64,000 nucleotides of DNA from Nannocystis exedens (lineage in GTDB: Bacteria; Myxococcota_A; Polyangia; Polyangiales; Polyangiaceae), in assembly GCA_945861885.1 (NCBI GenBank), contig CAMAVR010000013.1, forward strand, positions 1-64,000. The letters are read 5' to 3'. This document shows, one piece after another, positions 63,709 to 64,000 of the stretch. The notes under the pieces were generated by a model, which was not told the origin of the DNA, searched no databases, and worked only from the letters and a program-made list of their open reading frames with translations. A program made the position numbers and the translations under genes. How positions within the stretch are numbered: the stretch's first letter is position 1; each line of letters starts with the position of its first letter.

Positions 63709-64000
63709 GAACGGTCGATCCGTAGCTCAGGCGCACGCTCCCTATCAGCGCCTCACCGCCACACCATGCGACGCGGCTGCACGAGACGACCGTTTTCAAT
63801 CGCGATTTGACCTCCAGCCCGGAAACTGGGTCGCGCACCGTCGCACAAATTGAGCCGCGGGCAACATCTCCGGAAGGAGCGCTACGGACGGCGTTGGCCT
63901 GGCGCTCCTCGCTCAAGATTTTTGAACAGAATACCAACCAGAATAAGTCTATAGGCAACGAGCCTCGGCAGATACATCACAGGTCGCGACTCCATCGGAT
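63709..64000. other. Right edge, no supported gene
   Basis: The last 292 bases contain only short open frames in both directions, with no ribosome-binding site, family motif or tRNA. A minus-strand frame overlapping the toxin gene (63632-63958) is judged a shadow. A gene may enter from beyond 64000, but nothing here proves it. Confidence 0.6.

Noticed and set aside
63632..63958. 108-codon minus-strand frame
   Set aside because: Overlaps the intact PIN toxin and has no family features.

Overview
The window looks like chromosome from a Myxococcota-type (deltaproteobacterial) predator-like bacterium. This is inferred from gene content, not from any rRNA. The pointers are a Glt/Nfs (gliding or spore-coat) type set of giant TPR proteins and an FHA/AgmX-type protein, a CarF-type plasmanylethanolamine desaturase, a CarD-type regulator, a complete-looking run of futalosine-route menaquinone genes, and many lipoproteins. 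GC content is moderately high but lower than in classical myxobacteria. No rRNA, tRNA or CRISPR array was found.

Layout. (1) 1-8.8 kb: an incomplete lipoprotein with a C-terminal HINT (intein-like) domain, PIN-PhoH ATPase, a DUF1704/QEGLA metallopeptidase, an antitoxin next to a decayed VapC toxin, two secreted cell-wall-type enzymes (a c-type-lysozyme-like protein and an NlpC/CHAP-like lipoprotein), a beta-propeller-like protein and a GT-C membrane glycosyltransferase. (2) 8.9-11.3 kb: housekeeping genes for an HU/IHF-like protein, TyrS and a CarD-like regulator. (3) 11.3-22 kb: menaquinone block, with UbiD-like (mqnL), UbiE-like, UbiX-like (mqnM), a radical-SAM-less mini-paralogue of MqnE/MqnC, mqnE, an mqnA-mqnC gene fusion, an amidohydrolase (aminodeoxyfutalosine deaminase type) and a UbiA-like prenyltransferase (mqnP). 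It is followed by a degenerate DAHP-synthase-like protein carrying a His-Ala/Asp repeat. Most of these genes overlap by 1-4 bases. MqnB and MqnD are not in the window. (4) 22-29 kb: methyltransferase, a very large S41 (CtpA-type) protease, pdxJ, a fused NnrE-NnrD gene carrying in-frame palindromes, and a PduO-type cobalamin adenosyltransferase.

(5) 29.2-52.2 kb, all on the minus strand: a TPR-rich envelope apparatus, transcribed from 52 to 29 kb. Its order is GltC-like, GltD-like and GltE-like TPR proteins, a small secreted protein, a GltG-like FHA/TonB-type protein, a TPR lipoprotein, a 3366-residue TPR giant, and then a four-gene set that looks like a type III secretion translocon cassette (small protein, coiled-coil tip-like protein, SycD/LcrH-like chaperone, YopB/IpaB-like pore former). 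No secretion-apparatus genes are present. This pairing of a gliding-type scaffold with a translocon-like cassette is the most interesting candidate system here.

(6) 52.3-64 kb: an accessory region of lipoproteins, a PAP2 phosphatase, two genes broken only by single in-frame stops (iron-permease family; a secreted 482-codon protein), a lipoprotein of Cys-paired repeats, a 595-residue lipoprotein bracketed by ~100-bp repeats that are debris of a carF-region duplication, intact carF, an M11-type metalloprotease whose catalytic Glu is Gln, an SRPBCC protein and a VapBC-type toxin-antitoxin pair.
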